Positions 27,321-37,025 of a stretch of 64,000 nt of DNA are shown piece by piece. Position 1 is the stretch's first letter; the number at the start of each line of letters is the position of its first letter. Below the pieces are notes generated by a model. The model was not told where the DNA came from, made no database searches, and worked only from the letters and a program-made list of their open reading frames with translations. A program made the translations under genes and the position numbers. This stretch comes from Ignavibacteriales bacterium (GTDB taxonomy: Bacteria; Bacteroidota; Ignavibacteria; Ignavibacteriales; Ignavibacteriaceae). Location: positions 103,086-167,085 of the forward strand of contig JADJIH010000030.1 of assembly GCA_016707115.1 (NCBI GenBank), in the 5' to 3' direction.

Positions 27321-30098
27321 ATGGCCAAAGAAAAAAACATAAAAGAAAAAAAGATTATCGTTAAAGGTGCGCGTGAGCATAATCTTAAAAACTTAAGCTT
27401 TGAGATACCGCGTAACAAACTTGTCGTCTTTACCGGTGTAAGCGGAAGCGGAAAATCGTCTTTGGTTTTTGATACAATCTATGCAGAAGGACAGCGAAGA
27501 TATGTTGAAAGTCTTTCTTCATATGCACGGCAATTTCTCGAGCGAATGAATAAACCTGATGTGGATTTGATTCAGGGAATTTCTCCAGCAGTTGCAATCG
27601 AACAAAAAACAGGTTCGCGTAATTCCCGTTCAACAGTTGGAACTACGACAGAAGTATATGATTATCTTCGTTTGCTTTTTGCTCGTATTGGAAAAACGAT
27701 TTGTTTCCAATGCGGTAAAGTTGTTACAAAAGCCACAACGGGAACTGTTGCGGATTGGCTTGAAACTCAAAAAGATGGAGCAAGATTCTACCTCGCATTT
27801 CCACTTCACGATCACGAAGGACATTCCGTAAAAGAAGAAGTTGAGTTATTAAAGAAACGTGGTTTTTTTAGAATCTACTTTAATAAAAAATTCTATGATC
27901 TGAACGAGAATGAAGTTAAGCTGCCAAAGAATAAAAAAGATGTTAAAGTTGTTGTTGATAGATTTAAAGTTACGCTAAGTGAGATAAGAGAAAAACTTTC
28001 TGATTCGATTGAGGTTACTTTTAAAGAAGGCGAAAATAGAATTGTTCTGATCAATGCTGATACGAATGAGCAGTTTGAGTTTAATAAATTTTATGAATGC
28101 TGTGGTGTTCGTTACGAAGAACCTGAACCAAGATTTTTTTCATTCAATAATCCTTTCGGCGCATGTCCTGTTTGTCAGGGCTTCAGTAAAGTAATTGGTG
28201 TGGATATGAATCTTGTCATTCCAAATCCCAATCTAACAATTGCTGATGGAGCTATTGCTCCATATCATGGTGCAAAATACAGTACTTATCTTCGAGACCT
28301 AATTCAGAATGCTCGTGATTATAAATTTCCAATTCACGTTCCATACAAACAACTTACAGAAGAACAAATATCACTTGTAAAAAAAGGTTTTGGAAAATAT
28401 AAAGGACTTGATCACTTCTTTTCTGAACTTGAAAGAAAAACTTATAAGATTCATGTTCGTGTTATGTTAAGTCGTTATCGTGGCTACACAACTTGTCCTG
28501 CTTGTAAAGGCTCGCGTTTGCGAAGAGAAGCTTTGCAGGTTAAGATTGATGGTAAATCGATTCACGAAATTGTGCAAATGCCGATTGAACATTCTCTAAA
28601 GTTTTTTGAACAACTTCAATTATCAGAATATGATTATTCGGTTGCGGAAAGAGTTCTTAAAGAAATCATTAAGCGATTAACTTTTCTTAATAATGTTGGA
28701 ATTGGTTATCTAACATTGGATAGATACAGTAATACGCTATCCGGTGGAGAAACGCAGAGAATAAATCTTGCAACTTCGCTTGGTTCTGCATTGGTTGGAA
28801 CATTGTATGTTTTAGATGAGCCAAGTATTGGCTTGCATCCACGAGATAATGCAAAGCTGATAAACATATTAAAAAATCTTAGAGATATTGGGAACTCAGT
28901 TTTAGTAGTTGAGCACGATGCCGATATGATGAAAGAGGCAGATCTTATTTTTGATATGGGACCAAAAGCTGGAATTGAAGGCGGCGAAATTGTTGCAATT
29001 GGAAATTATGCAGAGCTAATAAAAAATAAAAATTCATTAACAGGTAAATATCTTTCAGGCGAGTTAAGTATTCCAATTCCGGAAAAAAGAAATGAAAGAA
29101 AAAATAAATCCGTTAAAATTATTGGTGCAAAAGAAAATAATCTCAAAAATCTTACTCTGGAAATTCCTCTAAATAAATTTGTTGTTGTAACAGGAGTTAG
29201 CGGTTCTGGAAAAAGCACGCTTATACACGATGTGTTTTATGCCGGACTTGCAAAGTATCTTGGCAACGCACCTTCTTTTATTGGCAAGTATGATGAAATA
29301 AAAGGCGGTGAGTATATTGATGATGTAGTAATCGTTGATCAATCGCCAATTGGTAAATCACCAAGATCAAACCCAATCAGTTATATCAAAGCATTTGAAT
29401 TGATTCGTGAATTATTTGCAAATACTCATCAGGCAAGATCTCGAGGATATAAACCGGGATTTTTCTCCTTCAATGTTCCTGGTGGAAGATGTGAAACTTG
29501 TCAGGGTGATGGATACATAAAAGTTGAAATGCAATTTCTTGCTGATCTTTATCTTGAATGTGATGACTGCAATGGTACGAGATATAAAAAAGAAATCCGG
29601 GAAATAACTTACAAAGGTAAAAATCTTGTTGATGTTCTTGAAATGACTGTTGATGAAGCAATAATCTTTTTTGAAGGGAATGATCGCATCAACAGACTGT
29701 TGGAGATGTTAGCTGAGGTTGGTTTGGGTTATATAAAACTTGGTCAGCCATCAAATACTTTATCTGGCGGAGAAGCACAGCGAATTAAACTTGCTTCATA
29801 CCTTACGGCACAACGGGACAGAAGACATATACTTTTTATTTTTGATGAGCCAACAACAGGATTGCACTTTCATGATATTTCAAAATTATTAAAGTGTTTT
29901 CAGCTTTTACTTGAAAGAAATAATTCTGTTGTAATTATCGAGCATAATTTAGATGTAATTAAATGTGCTGATTATGTTATAGATCTTGGTCCGGAAGCAG
30001 GTGATAAAGGTGGAGAAATTGTTGCTACCGGAACACCTGAAGAAATTGCTGAAAACGAAAATTCGTGGACAGGAAAATATTTGAAGGATTATTTGTAG
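27321..30098 (+). CDS. uvrA: Excinuclease ABC subunit A
   Basis: A 925-residue protein with two ABC ATPase halves, each with Walker A (GVSGSGKSSL and GVSGSGKSTL) and signature LSGGE. The two UvrA zinc modules can be seen (CPVCQG with CPACKGSR, then CETCQGDGYIKVEM with CDDCNGTRY), as can the PRSNPISYIKAF motif. It recognises DNA damage in nucleotide excision repair together with UvrB and UvrC. Its length is typical of the family. It stands alone after the mla operon. Confidence 0.97.
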   Translation: MAKEKNIKEKKIIVKGAREHNLKNLSFEIPRNKLVVFTGVSGSGKSSLVFDTIYAEGQRRYVESLSSYARQFLERMNKPDVDLIQGISPAVAIEQKTGSRNSRSTVGTTTEVYDYLRLLFARIGKTICFQCGKVVTKATTGTVADWLETQKDGARFYLAFPLHDHEGHSVKEEVELLKKRGFFRIYFNKKFYDLNENEVKLPKNKKDVKVVVDRFKVTLSEIREKLSDSIEVTFKEGENRIVLINADTNEQFEFNKFYECCGVRYEEPEPRFFSFNNPFGACPVCQGFSKVIGVDMNLVIPNPNLTIADGAIAPYHGAKYSTYLRDLIQNARDYKFPIHVPYKQLTEEQISLVKKGFGKYKGLDHFFSELERKTYKIHVRVMLSRYRGYTTCPACKGSRLRREALQVKIDGKSIHEIVQMPIEHSLKFFEQLQLSEYDYSVAERVLKEIIKRLTFLNNVGIGYLTLDRYSNTLSGGETQRINLATSLGSALVGTLYVLDEPSIGLHPRDNAKLINILKNLRDIGNSVLVVEHDADMMKEADLIFDMGPKAGIEGGEIVAIGNYAELIKNKNSLTGKYLSGELSIPIPEKRNERKNKSVKIIGAKENNLKNLTLEIPLNKFVVVTGVSGSGKSTLIHDVFYAGLAKYLGNAPSFIGKYDEIKGGEYIDDVVIVDQSPIGKSPRSNPISYIKAFELIRELFANTHQARSRGYKPGFFSFNVPGGRCETCQGDGYIKVEMQFLADLYLECDDCNGTRYKKEIREITYKGKNLVDVLEMTVDEAIIFFEGNDRINRLLEMLAEVGLGYIKLGQPSNTLSGGEAQRIKLASYLTAQRDRRHILFIFDEPTTGLHFHDISKLLKCFQLLLERNNSVVIIEHNLDVIKCADYVIDLGPEAGDKGGEIVATGTPEEIAENENSWTGKYLKDYL

Positions 30099-30109
30099 AG
30101 AGTTAAAAT

Positions 30110-30134
30110 TTCTCCCCTTCAAGAAAGGGGAGAA
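30110..30134. terminator. Hairpin between uvrA and the SulP gene
   Basis: Perfect 10-bp stem TTCTCCCCTT/AAGGGGAGAA with loop CAAGA, lying between convergent genes (uvrA plus, SulP minus). There is no T-run immediately downstream on either strand, so it may be a small palindromic element that also acts as a terminator. Confidence 0.55.
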
Positions 30135-30161
30135 TACAAGAGGTGATTTAATTATTCTTGT

Positions 30162-31874
30162 TTATTTATTTTTCTCTCGCTTAACAGATGGTTCAAAATC
30201 TTCTGGTCGTCCTAATTTTTCTAATCCCAAAATTTCTCTAGCACGATCTAACGAATCATCAATATTTCCCAAAACATTTTGCTCACCAATTACTTTAAGA
30301 AATCCTGATTGATCTAATGCAATTAATGGTTGTGTGTGAACACCTGATAAAACTAATTGTGTGCCTTTCTTAATTGATTCGTGATAAACTTCTTCAAGAG
30401 CGTGAATTCCAGTTCCATCTATCGCAGGAACATTTCGCATTCTAATTATCAAAACCTTAGGAGGACTTTCTATAAAACGCATTGCATCTCTGAACTTTGA
30501 AACAGCACCAAAGAAGAACGGACCATTTATTTCAAACACTTCAACTTCATCGGGGACTTTTTTATTAGTGATTGCATTAGAATCAACTGCTTCTTCATCA
30601 TCATCTTTTAATTCACGTGTGATAATTCCAACATTTGTAACCATAGCCATCGATCGCATAAAAAGAAATACAGCCAGCACCATTCCCACCTGAATTGCAA
30701 TAGTTAAATCAAATACAACGGTTAAACCAAAAGTTGTAAGCAAAACTATTATATCACTTTTAGGACTTTTAAATATTTCAATAAATGATCTCCACTCACT
30801 CATATTATACGCAACAATAATAAGTACCGCTGCAAGAGTTGCCATAGGAATTAATTTTGCATACTGTCCAAAGAATAGTGTTATTAGTAACAAAACTAAA
30901 GCATGAACAATCCCTGCCACAGGAGTTCGTCCACCATTTTTAATATTTGTTGCTGTACGAGCTATTGCACCTGTTGCTGGAATTCCACCAAACAACGGAG
31001 TTATAATATTTGCCACGCCTTGTGCAACTAATTCCATATTTGATCGATGTCTTCCGCCAATCATACCATCTGCAACAACTGCGGAAAGTAAGGATTCTAT
31101 CGCTGCAAGAATCGCAATTGTAGTAGCGGGCCCGATTAAATTTTTAATTATTGCAAAGTCTATCTCTGGAAAAACAGGAGAGGGAAGTGCAGATGGCAGT
31201 TCTCCAAATTTTGATCCGATTGTCTCAACTGGGAAGTGAAAAATCTGGACAATAGCCGTGGTAACTAAAAGTGCAACTATTGATCCGGGAATTTTATGAG
31301 TGATCCTGGGAAAAATTAGAATTATGAACAGTGCAAGTGCAGCTGTTCCAAAAGAATAATAATTTATTGTAGAAAAGTTAAATGAATATTCAATCCATTT
31401 CTCAAAAAACTCGGATGGAACATTTTCAATTGCTAATCCAAAAAAATCTTTTATCTGTGTTGAGAAAATTAACAAAGCAATACCGCTTGTGAACCCAACT
31501 ACAACGGGATGCGGAATAAACTTTATCACAGAACCAAATCGCGCGAATCCCATAATGACGAGAATAACACCAGCCATAATTGTAGCGATGATAAGTCCAT
31601 TTACACCGTACTGCTGAACAATTCCGTATACAATAACAATAAAAGCCCCTGTTGGTCCGCCGATTTGTACGCGACTACCACCGAGTAATGAAATAATAAA
31701 TCCAGCAATGATCGCTGTTATCAATCCTTTTTCAGGTGTAACACCCGAAGCAATACCAAACGCAATTGCAAGCGGAAGAGCAACAATTCCAACAATTGTT
31801 CCTGCTGATAAATCCGCGAGAAATTGCTTTGAAGTGTAATTTTTAAGAGTAGTAAATAATTTTGGTTTTAACAT
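30162..31874 (-). CDS. SulP-family inorganic anion transporter with STAS domain
   Basis: A 570-residue protein with 10-14 membrane helices and a C-terminal STAS domain (DEVEVFEINGPFFFGAV to LIIRMRNVPAIDGTGIHALEE). The N-terminal LSAGTIVGIVALPLAIAFGIASG motif and SRVQIGGPTGAF are characteristic of SulP proteins. These carry sulfate, bicarbonate, chloride or related anions across the inner membrane; the substrate cannot be chosen from sequence. A loose TonB/regulatory neighbour is not evident; the gene stands alone. Confidence 0.9.
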   Translation of the reverse strand: MLKPKLFTTLKNYTSKQFLADLSAGTIVGIVALPLAIAFGIASGVTPEKGLITAIIAGFIISLLGGSRVQIGGPTGAFIVIVYGIVQQYGVNGLIIATIMAGVILVIMGFARFGSVIKFIPHPVVVGFTSGIALLIFSTQIKDFFGLAIENVPSEFFEKWIEYSFNFSTINYYSFGTAALALFIILIFPRITHKIPGSIVALLVTTAIVQIFHFPVETIGSKFGELPSALPSPVFPEIDFAIIKNLIGPATTIAILAAIESLLSAVVADGMIGGRHRSNMELVAQGVANIITPLFGGIPATGAIARTATNIKNGGRTPVAGIVHALVLLLITLFFGQYAKLIPMATLAAVLIIVAYNMSEWRSFIEIFKSPKSDIIVLLTTFGLTVVFDLTIAIQVGMVLAVFLFMRSMAMVTNVGIITRELKDDDEEAVDSNAITNKKVPDEVEVFEINGPFFFGAVSKFRDAMRFIESPPKVLIIRMRNVPAIDGTGIHALEEVYHESIKKGTQLVLSGVHTQPLIALDQSGFLKVIGEQNVLGNIDDSLDRAREILGLEKLGRPEDFEPSVKREKNK

Positions 31875-32060
31875 TTTATCAAAGTTTGTTTATCAAAAAA
31901 AGACTTTGCAAGATAATAATTATCAAAATCAATCATTGCATAAATGTGCGAATGTTTTTAATGCTAAAATATGATCAATAAACTGTGATTGAAGGCATCA
32001 TTTTTGAATAAGTTATTAACTCAAAAAAGAATATCTTTCAGCAAGAAAAAAATATTAAAG

Positions 32061-33473
32061 ATGATCAAGCAATTACTATTTAGTTTATTTATACTTTCTC
32101 AGTTTTCATTTGCTCAAAACTATGGGACGTTACGTTTTGCAACTTATGCTAATGACAGGCAAAGTGCATTCAGTTTAACTTTTGATGACGGATTACTCTC
32201 ACAGACTGAAAATGTTCGTCCAATCTTAAATCAGTATGGATTTAAAGGAACGTTTTATGTCCTGCCTCCGTACTTAACAGAAACATTACCCGGAATCTGG
32301 CGATACGGAACTTGGCCAGCATTTCAATCAATGTCTTTAGAAGGACATGAAATTGGTTCACATACAATGCGTCATTTCGATCTTACTTCACTTCAATGGG
32401 GTGATGTGAACGATGACAGCACTTTATTGTATGAATTATATCAATCCAAAATATTTATAGAACAAAAAATTCCAACAGATAAATGTATTTCATTAAACTA
32501 TCCATACACTCTTCATAATAGTTTTGTTGATTCAGCTTCAAGTTTATTTTATGAGAATGGAAGAACTCTCGAGCAAGTTCCAAATGATTCTTCATTATCT
32601 GAACAAGAATGGTTCGGATTAAAAGCTAAAGTTGTGTTATTTGATATGCCAAGAAATTCAGTTAGTGATGACGTTGATGAGCTTATTACTTTTTTAGAAT
32701 GGACTCAAAACTCTATAAATAATCGTAAATGGGGAATGATAATTATTCACGATGTTGTTCCCTTTAACCAATTACAGGAGTTGTTGAATCAAGGAATCTA
32801 TGAACCAATAACGAATGAATGGTTAACTTCATTGTGTGATTTTCTATGGGCAAGATCAATAGAAAAAGAAGTTTGGGTTGAGACAGTTGGAAATATTACC
32901 CGCTATATTAAAGAACGAGATGAAGCAGAATATCAAATTGTATCATCATCAAACCAGCTAATACAAGTTAATGTTTCCGACAATTTAGATAATACAATTT
33001 TTAATTATCCTTTAAGTGCCTACGTAAAAATTCCAAATGAATGGAATTATGTTCGAACAGAGCAAAATGGTGTGATCGATACTTTAACAACAATTGTTAC
33101 AGATTCTGGAAGAGTTGTTCTAACTAAAGTAGTTCCCGATAAAGGAATATTAAAACTTACTCCTGTTACTCCAACGGCGGTTGAAGATGAAATTCAATTT
33201 GTCGATAAGTTTGAATTATTCCAGAATTATCCTAATCCATTTAATCCAAGTACAAAGATCAGTTGGCAGTCTCCAGTTTCAAGTTGGCAAACTTTGAAAG
33301 TTTATGATGTCCTTGGAAATGAAGTAGCAACTCTTGTAGATGAATACAAACCAGCAGGAATGTACAATGTACAATTTACAATGCACAACGGTCAATCAAG
33401 TTCTGGAATATATTTTTATCAATTAAGGGTCGGAAATTTTATTGAGTCGAAAAAAATGATCCTGTTGAAGTAA
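32061..33473 (+). CDS. T9SS-secreted polysaccharide deacetylase (CE4)
   Basis: A 470-residue protein from ATG 32061, which starts right at a signal peptide (MIKQLLFSLFILSQFSFAQ); a TTG at 31989 is also in frame but would place 24 charged residues before it. The deacetylase domain has LTFDDGLLS and SHTMRHFDL (metal-binding D and H-x-x-x-H motifs). The end is a type IX sorting domain (FELFQNYPNPFNPST, then VYDVLGNEVATLVD and GIYFYQLRVGNFIESKKM). It would remove acetyl groups from an extracellular polysaccharide such as chitin, xylan or peptidoglycan; the exact substrate is unknown. It is convergent with the next gene, with two bases between stops. Confidence 0.87.
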   Translation: MIKQLLFSLFILSQFSFAQNYGTLRFATYANDRQSAFSLTFDDGLLSQTENVRPILNQYGFKGTFYVLPPYLTETLPGIWRYGTWPAFQSMSLEGHEIGSHTMRHFDLTSLQWGDVNDDSTLLYELYQSKIFIEQKIPTDKCISLNYPYTLHNSFVDSASSLFYENGRTLEQVPNDSSLSEQEWFGLKAKVVLFDMPRNSVSDDVDELITFLEWTQNSINNRKWGMIIIHDVVPFNQLQELLNQGIYEPITNEWLTSLCDFLWARSIEKEVWVETVGNITRYIKERDEAEYQIVSSSNQLIQVNVSDNLDNTIFNYPLSAYVKIPNEWNYVRTEQNGVIDTLTTIVTDSGRVVLTKVVPDKGILKLTPVTPTAVEDEIQFVDKFELFQNYPNPFNPSTKISWQSPVSSWQTLKVYDVLGNEVATLVDEYKPAGMYNVQFTMHNGQSSSGIYFYQLRVGNFIESKKMILLK

Positions 33474-33475
33474 AT

Positions 33476-34915
33476 CTAGAATTCAAATTTTTGTGTGCGT
33501 TTTGTGCGGGGGAATCTGCTTTTTAATCCTTCTACGGTCATAATTGCCGTTCCTAAAATCCAGTTATTGTACTTAACAACATATTGCCCTATTGGAATAT
33601 CAACATCTTTAATCTTCCATCCGGTTAAATAATTTTTCAATTCATCTTCATTCTTTAAATGATAAATAAATTTCGTTATATGTTTTTCAAGAACTTGAGC
33701 AGCTTGAGAATTAAATGTAATTCTGTCTTTCTTATCAAGAGTGCCTAATTTTAATCCAATGCGGTTGAATAATCCAATATGCTCTTCATCCCAATCATTA
33801 ACTACAAAAAAAATATCTTTGCCTCTGAAAATATATTTGTACCCATCTAAAATTTTTCTTTCAACACCAAAATGCTCTGAGATATAATTTATGTACTCTT
33901 GAATTTCTTTATGATTACTTTTTACAATTCTGTTTTCTGTTTCTCTTACATTTTCTTTTTCTGGAGATTCAGTGACATCAATCTTTCTCATCTTTACCAA
34001 AAAGAAACCATCAGAATCAATTTCCCAGGGAAGAATACGGATTGCTTTTTTTATTTCAGGATTTAATTGTTTCCCATCATGTTCAGTAAAAGCGGGGCGA
34101 GATGGAATTGGTAAAGATATTTCTAGTATTTCAACAGGATATTTTCCCAAAATCTTATCAAGTACAAGTTCATTCTCTTCAATTGATAGTGTGCAAGTTG
34201 AGTAAACAATTTCTGCTCCCACCTTTGCCATTTTAATCGCGGCAATTAGTAAACGCATTTGAAGATGCTGCAATCTATCTACATGATCCAACGACCACCA
34301 ATTGCTTACTTCACCTTTTTTCTGGATGATTCCAAGACCGCTGCAAGGTGCATCCACAAGTACTTTTGTAAAGTGATCATCATAAACTTTGCTGAGAAGT
34401 TCACCTTTTGAATGAATCACAGATGCGTTTATAACATTCATCCTTTCAAGATTAAATACTAACGATTTTATTCTTTCGTTATCAACCTCATTAACTAACA
34501 ATGCACCACGATTGTTCATCATCTCAGCAATTTGTGTGGACTTAGAGCCAGGAGCTCCGCAAAGATCAAGAACAATATCATCACTCGTTGGATTAAGAAT
34601 CAGCGGCGGCATCATTGATGAGAGTGATTGAATGTAGTAGAAACCTAAAACATGCTCAAATGTTTTACCGATTCGCTCATTACCTTCAACTATTTTTAAT
34701 ACTTTTTCAAAATGATTAACGGGAATAGACTTAATTTGATACTTTTCGAAAAGTAATATGGATAAGTCCTCTCTCGTAATTTTTGAAGTATTAACTCTTA
34801 TATACTGAGCACTATCCTGTTCGATAAATTGCAAATACTTATCAGCAGATTCTTTACCATAAAGTGATGAAAAGTAGTCATATATTTTTTGCGATACTTC
34901 TGTTGCCAATCTCAA
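33476..34915 (-). CDS. NOL1/NOP2/sun family rRNA C5-cytosine methyltransferase (RsmF-like)
   Basis: A 479-residue protein with the RsmB/RsmF catalytic core: CGAPGSKSTQIAEMM (SAM), DAPCSGLG (catalytic Cys), YSTCTLSIEEN (second Cys), and a C-terminal extension of about 160 residues resembling the RNA-binding FMU domain. It makes 5-methylcytosine in 16S rRNA or tRNA; RsmF-type is more likely because of the long C-terminal part. It is the last gene of a four-gene minus-strand cluster, with 4-base overlaps in between. Confidence 0.88.
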   Translation of the reverse strand: MRLATEVSQKIYDYFSSLYGKESADKYLQFIEQDSAQYIRVNTSKITREDLSILLFEKYQIKSIPVNHFEKVLKIVEGNERIGKTFEHVLGFYYIQSLSSMMPPLILNPTSDDIVLDLCGAPGSKSTQIAEMMNNRGALLVNEVDNERIKSLVFNLERMNVINASVIHSKGELLSKVYDDHFTKVLVDAPCSGLGIIQKKGEVSNWWSLDHVDRLQHLQMRLLIAAIKMAKVGAEIVYSTCTLSIEENELVLDKILGKYPVEILEISLPIPSRPAFTEHDGKQLNPEIKKAIRILPWEIDSDGFFLVKMRKIDVTESPEKENVRETENRIVKSNHKEIQEYINYISEHFGVERKILDGYKYIFRGKDIFFVVNDWDEEHIGLFNRIGLKLGTLDKKDRITFNSQAAQVLEKHITKFIYHLKNEDELKNYLTGWKIKDVDIPIGQYVVKYNNWILGTAIMTVEGLKSRFPRTKRTQKFEF

Positions 34916-35340
34916 TACCTGATAAGATTTAATTTCTGAAAAATTTCGTTTGATACTGCGTGGATGTTTTTTCCTTCTGGAAAATTCATTTTATAATCTT
35001 TTTTTATTTGATTAATAAGATCATCTAAATACTTATTATAAGAATCAACTAGTGTTTTAATTATTGATCTATCTTTTGGGAGATAAGTATTCCCATTTCT
35101 AGCTTTAGAACTATAGACAAGAAATTTTGCCTCATCATAATTAGCAGCTTGATAAACTGACTCGCCATCAGTGGTTATAATCTCATAAGCTCCAAAAAAC
35201 TCCTGTCCGATCACTAAAGTTTTAATAGGGATTGAAATAATATCAAGTTGAGTTTTATCAATAAAATGAAGTGGGAATTGTTTGATTCCTGAGGACTGAA
35301 TTTTATCTATCCAGTTTTCGATAAATAATTTTTCGTTCAA
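34912..35340 (-). CDS. Protein of unknown function
   Basis: A 142-residue soluble protein with no signal peptide or known family. Mixed alpha/beta pattern, with the motif VIGQEFFGAYEIITTDGESV resembling a beta hairpin. Both neighbours overlap by 4 bases (ATGA), so it is co-translated between the DNPH1-like and rRNA methyltransferase genes. Confidence 0.7.
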   Translation of the reverse strand: MNEKLFIENWIDKIQSSGIKQFPLHFIDKTQLDIISIPIKTLVIGQEFFGAYEIITTDGESVYQAANYDEAKFLVYSSKARNGNTYLPKDRSIIKTLVDSYNKYLDDLINQIKKDYKMNFPEGKNIHAVSNEIFQKLNLIRY

Positions 35341-35759
35341 TTGCTGCCGCTATTAGCTATAAAATTTTTAACCATAGCAGTTAGATCATCAACATTGGAG
35401 TACTTTTTAACTTGTAATAATGGATTACTGCAGCCTGAGATCATTGCAGATATTTGTCCGGCTTGCTCATGATGAACTGCAAGCACAGGAATTTTTTTTG
35501 CAAACAAGGCGTAAGAAACTTCAAAGCCTACTCCTAAACTTGGACCAGAAACCTCAGCTATCATTATTTTACTACCATCAATCCATTTGATATCGCGCGT
35601 ATAAACCTGTTTTGCATTTAATGGAATTGAGGAACTAAATTTACTGCTTACTTCTGATAAAGCCGTATGCCCCATAGATTCAACAATTCTAACGATCTCA
35701 GAATAATTCTCGTGATATGTTGTATTTCCTCTAATTGGTCCAGCGCAATAAATTATCAT
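35337..35759 (-). CDS. Nucleoside 2-deoxyribosyltransferase-like protein (DNPH1/Rcl type)
   Basis: A 140-residue protein with the family pattern: IIYCAGPIRGNTTY at the start, a Glu in the catalytic segment, and AEVSGPSLGVGFEVSYALF in the core. Rcl/DNPH1 hydrolyses the N-glycosidic bond of deoxynucleoside 5'-monophosphates; other members transfer deoxyribose between bases. The catalytic Glu and overall length favour the Rcl type, cytoplasmic. It starts one base after bshA ends, and its stop overlaps the next gene by 4 bases. Confidence 0.8.
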   Translation of the reverse strand: MIIYCAGPIRGNTTYHENYSEIVRIVESMGHTALSEVSSKFSSSIPLNAKQVYTRDIKWIDGSKIMIAEVSGPSLGVGFEVSYALFAKKIPVLAVHHEQAGQISAMISGCSNPLLQVKKYSNVDDLTAMVKNFIANSGSN

Positions 35760-35760
35760 C

Positions 35761-36888
35761 TTACTGTTCTAATATATTTTTATAATGTTGTTCATACATT
35801 GGTACAACGATTGATTTATCAAAATTATTTAAGGTTCTGTTACGAGCATTCTGAGAAAATATTTCATACTTCTTCTCATTTGTCAAAAGATCCAAAGTAT
35901 ATTTAGCCATTCTTTCAACATCACCAATCTCAGCAATAAATCCACACTCATTATGTTTCACTAATTCGGGTAATCCGCCAACACTTGAACTAACAACCGG
36001 TAATCCGCAAGCCATAGCTTCCAACGCAGCTAATCCAAAACTTTCAGATTGCGAGGGAATCAAAAATACATCAGAAGAACTTAAAATTTCAACTAATGCT
36101 TCTTGTTTGCCAAGAAATTTTACGCTGTCAGTTAGATTTAATTCTCTTGTTAATCTTTCACATTCAGATCTATCAGGCCCATCACCAACAAGTAAAAGTT
36201 TTGATGGAACTTCTTTTTGTACTATATCAAAAACACGTATTGCATCTGTAACTCTTTTAACCGGACGGAAGTTTGATGTATGCACTAATATTTTTTCACC
36301 TTTTGGTGCAATATGTTTCTTGAATGCACAATCATTTATAGATACTTTTTTAAATACATCTGTATCTACAAAATTAGGTATAACACTAATTTCTTTTTCA
36401 ATTGAATAATTTGTGAGAGTTTTTTCCTTAAGAAATCTTGAAACTGCTGTTATTCCATCGCTCTGTTCAATGCTGAATTTTACCAGAGGAAGAAAAGACG
36501 GTTCTAGTCCTACTAAAGTTATATCAGTTCCATGTAGAGTTGTTGTAATCTTTAACTTCTTATTCTTTACAATTTGTTTTGCCAGATATGCAGAGGTTGC
36601 ATGTGGAATTGCGTAATGTACATGTAGTAAATCCAAATTTTCAAATTCGGCAACTTCAATCATCTTACTTGCAAGCGCTAAACTGTAAAGTGGAAACTCA
36701 AATAAAGGATAAGTGCTGGTTTCAACTTCGTGAAAAAATATATTTTCTATATACTTTGTAAGTCTGAACGGAAGTGCGTAACTGATAAAGTGAACTTCAT
36801 GACCGCGCAACGCCAGCTCTTTACCTAATTCTGTTGCAATTACACCGCTTCCGCCGTAAGTAGGATAACAGGTTATTCCGATTTTCAT
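35761..36888 (-). CDS. bshA: N-acetyl-alpha-D-glucosaminyl L-malate synthase (bacillithiol pathway)
   Basis: A 375-residue GT4-type glycosyltransferase that starts with the BshA pattern MKIGITCYPTYGGSGVIATE and contains HVHYAIPHATSAYLA, TTLHGTDITLVG, HTSNFRPVKRV and SQSESFGLAALEAMACGLPV. It couples GlcNAc to L-malate, the first step of bacillithiol synthesis. BshB and BshC are not in the window. A TATATTTG sequence (complement of 36914-36921), about 26 bases upstream of the start, would fit a Bacteroidota-type -7 element; this is tentative. Confidence 0.93.
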   Translation of the reverse strand: MKIGITCYPTYGGSGVIATELGKELALRGHEVHFISYALPFRLTKYIENIFFHEVETSTYPLFEFPLYSLALASKMIEVAEFENLDLLHVHYAIPHATSAYLAKQIVKNKKLKITTTLHGTDITLVGLEPSFLPLVKFSIEQSDGITAVSRFLKEKTLTNYSIEKEISVIPNFVDTDVFKKVSINDCAFKKHIAPKGEKILVHTSNFRPVKRVTDAIRVFDIVQKEVPSKLLLVGDGPDRSECERLTRELNLTDSVKFLGKQEALVEILSSSDVFLIPSQSESFGLAALEAMACGLPVVSSSVGGLPELVKHNECGFIAEIGDVERMAKYTLDLLTNEKKYEIFSQNARNRTLNNFDKSIVVPMYEQHYKNILEQ

Positions 36889-37025
36889 AATAATTTTTTG
36901 TCTGATTTGTACTCAAATATATAGCATTTTGACCGAATAATAAACTTACTTTAATACTTATTTAACAGTTGTGATTTAGATAGTAATAGAATCAGTAGTA
37001 TTTTTGAGTAAACAAAGTTTAAAAA

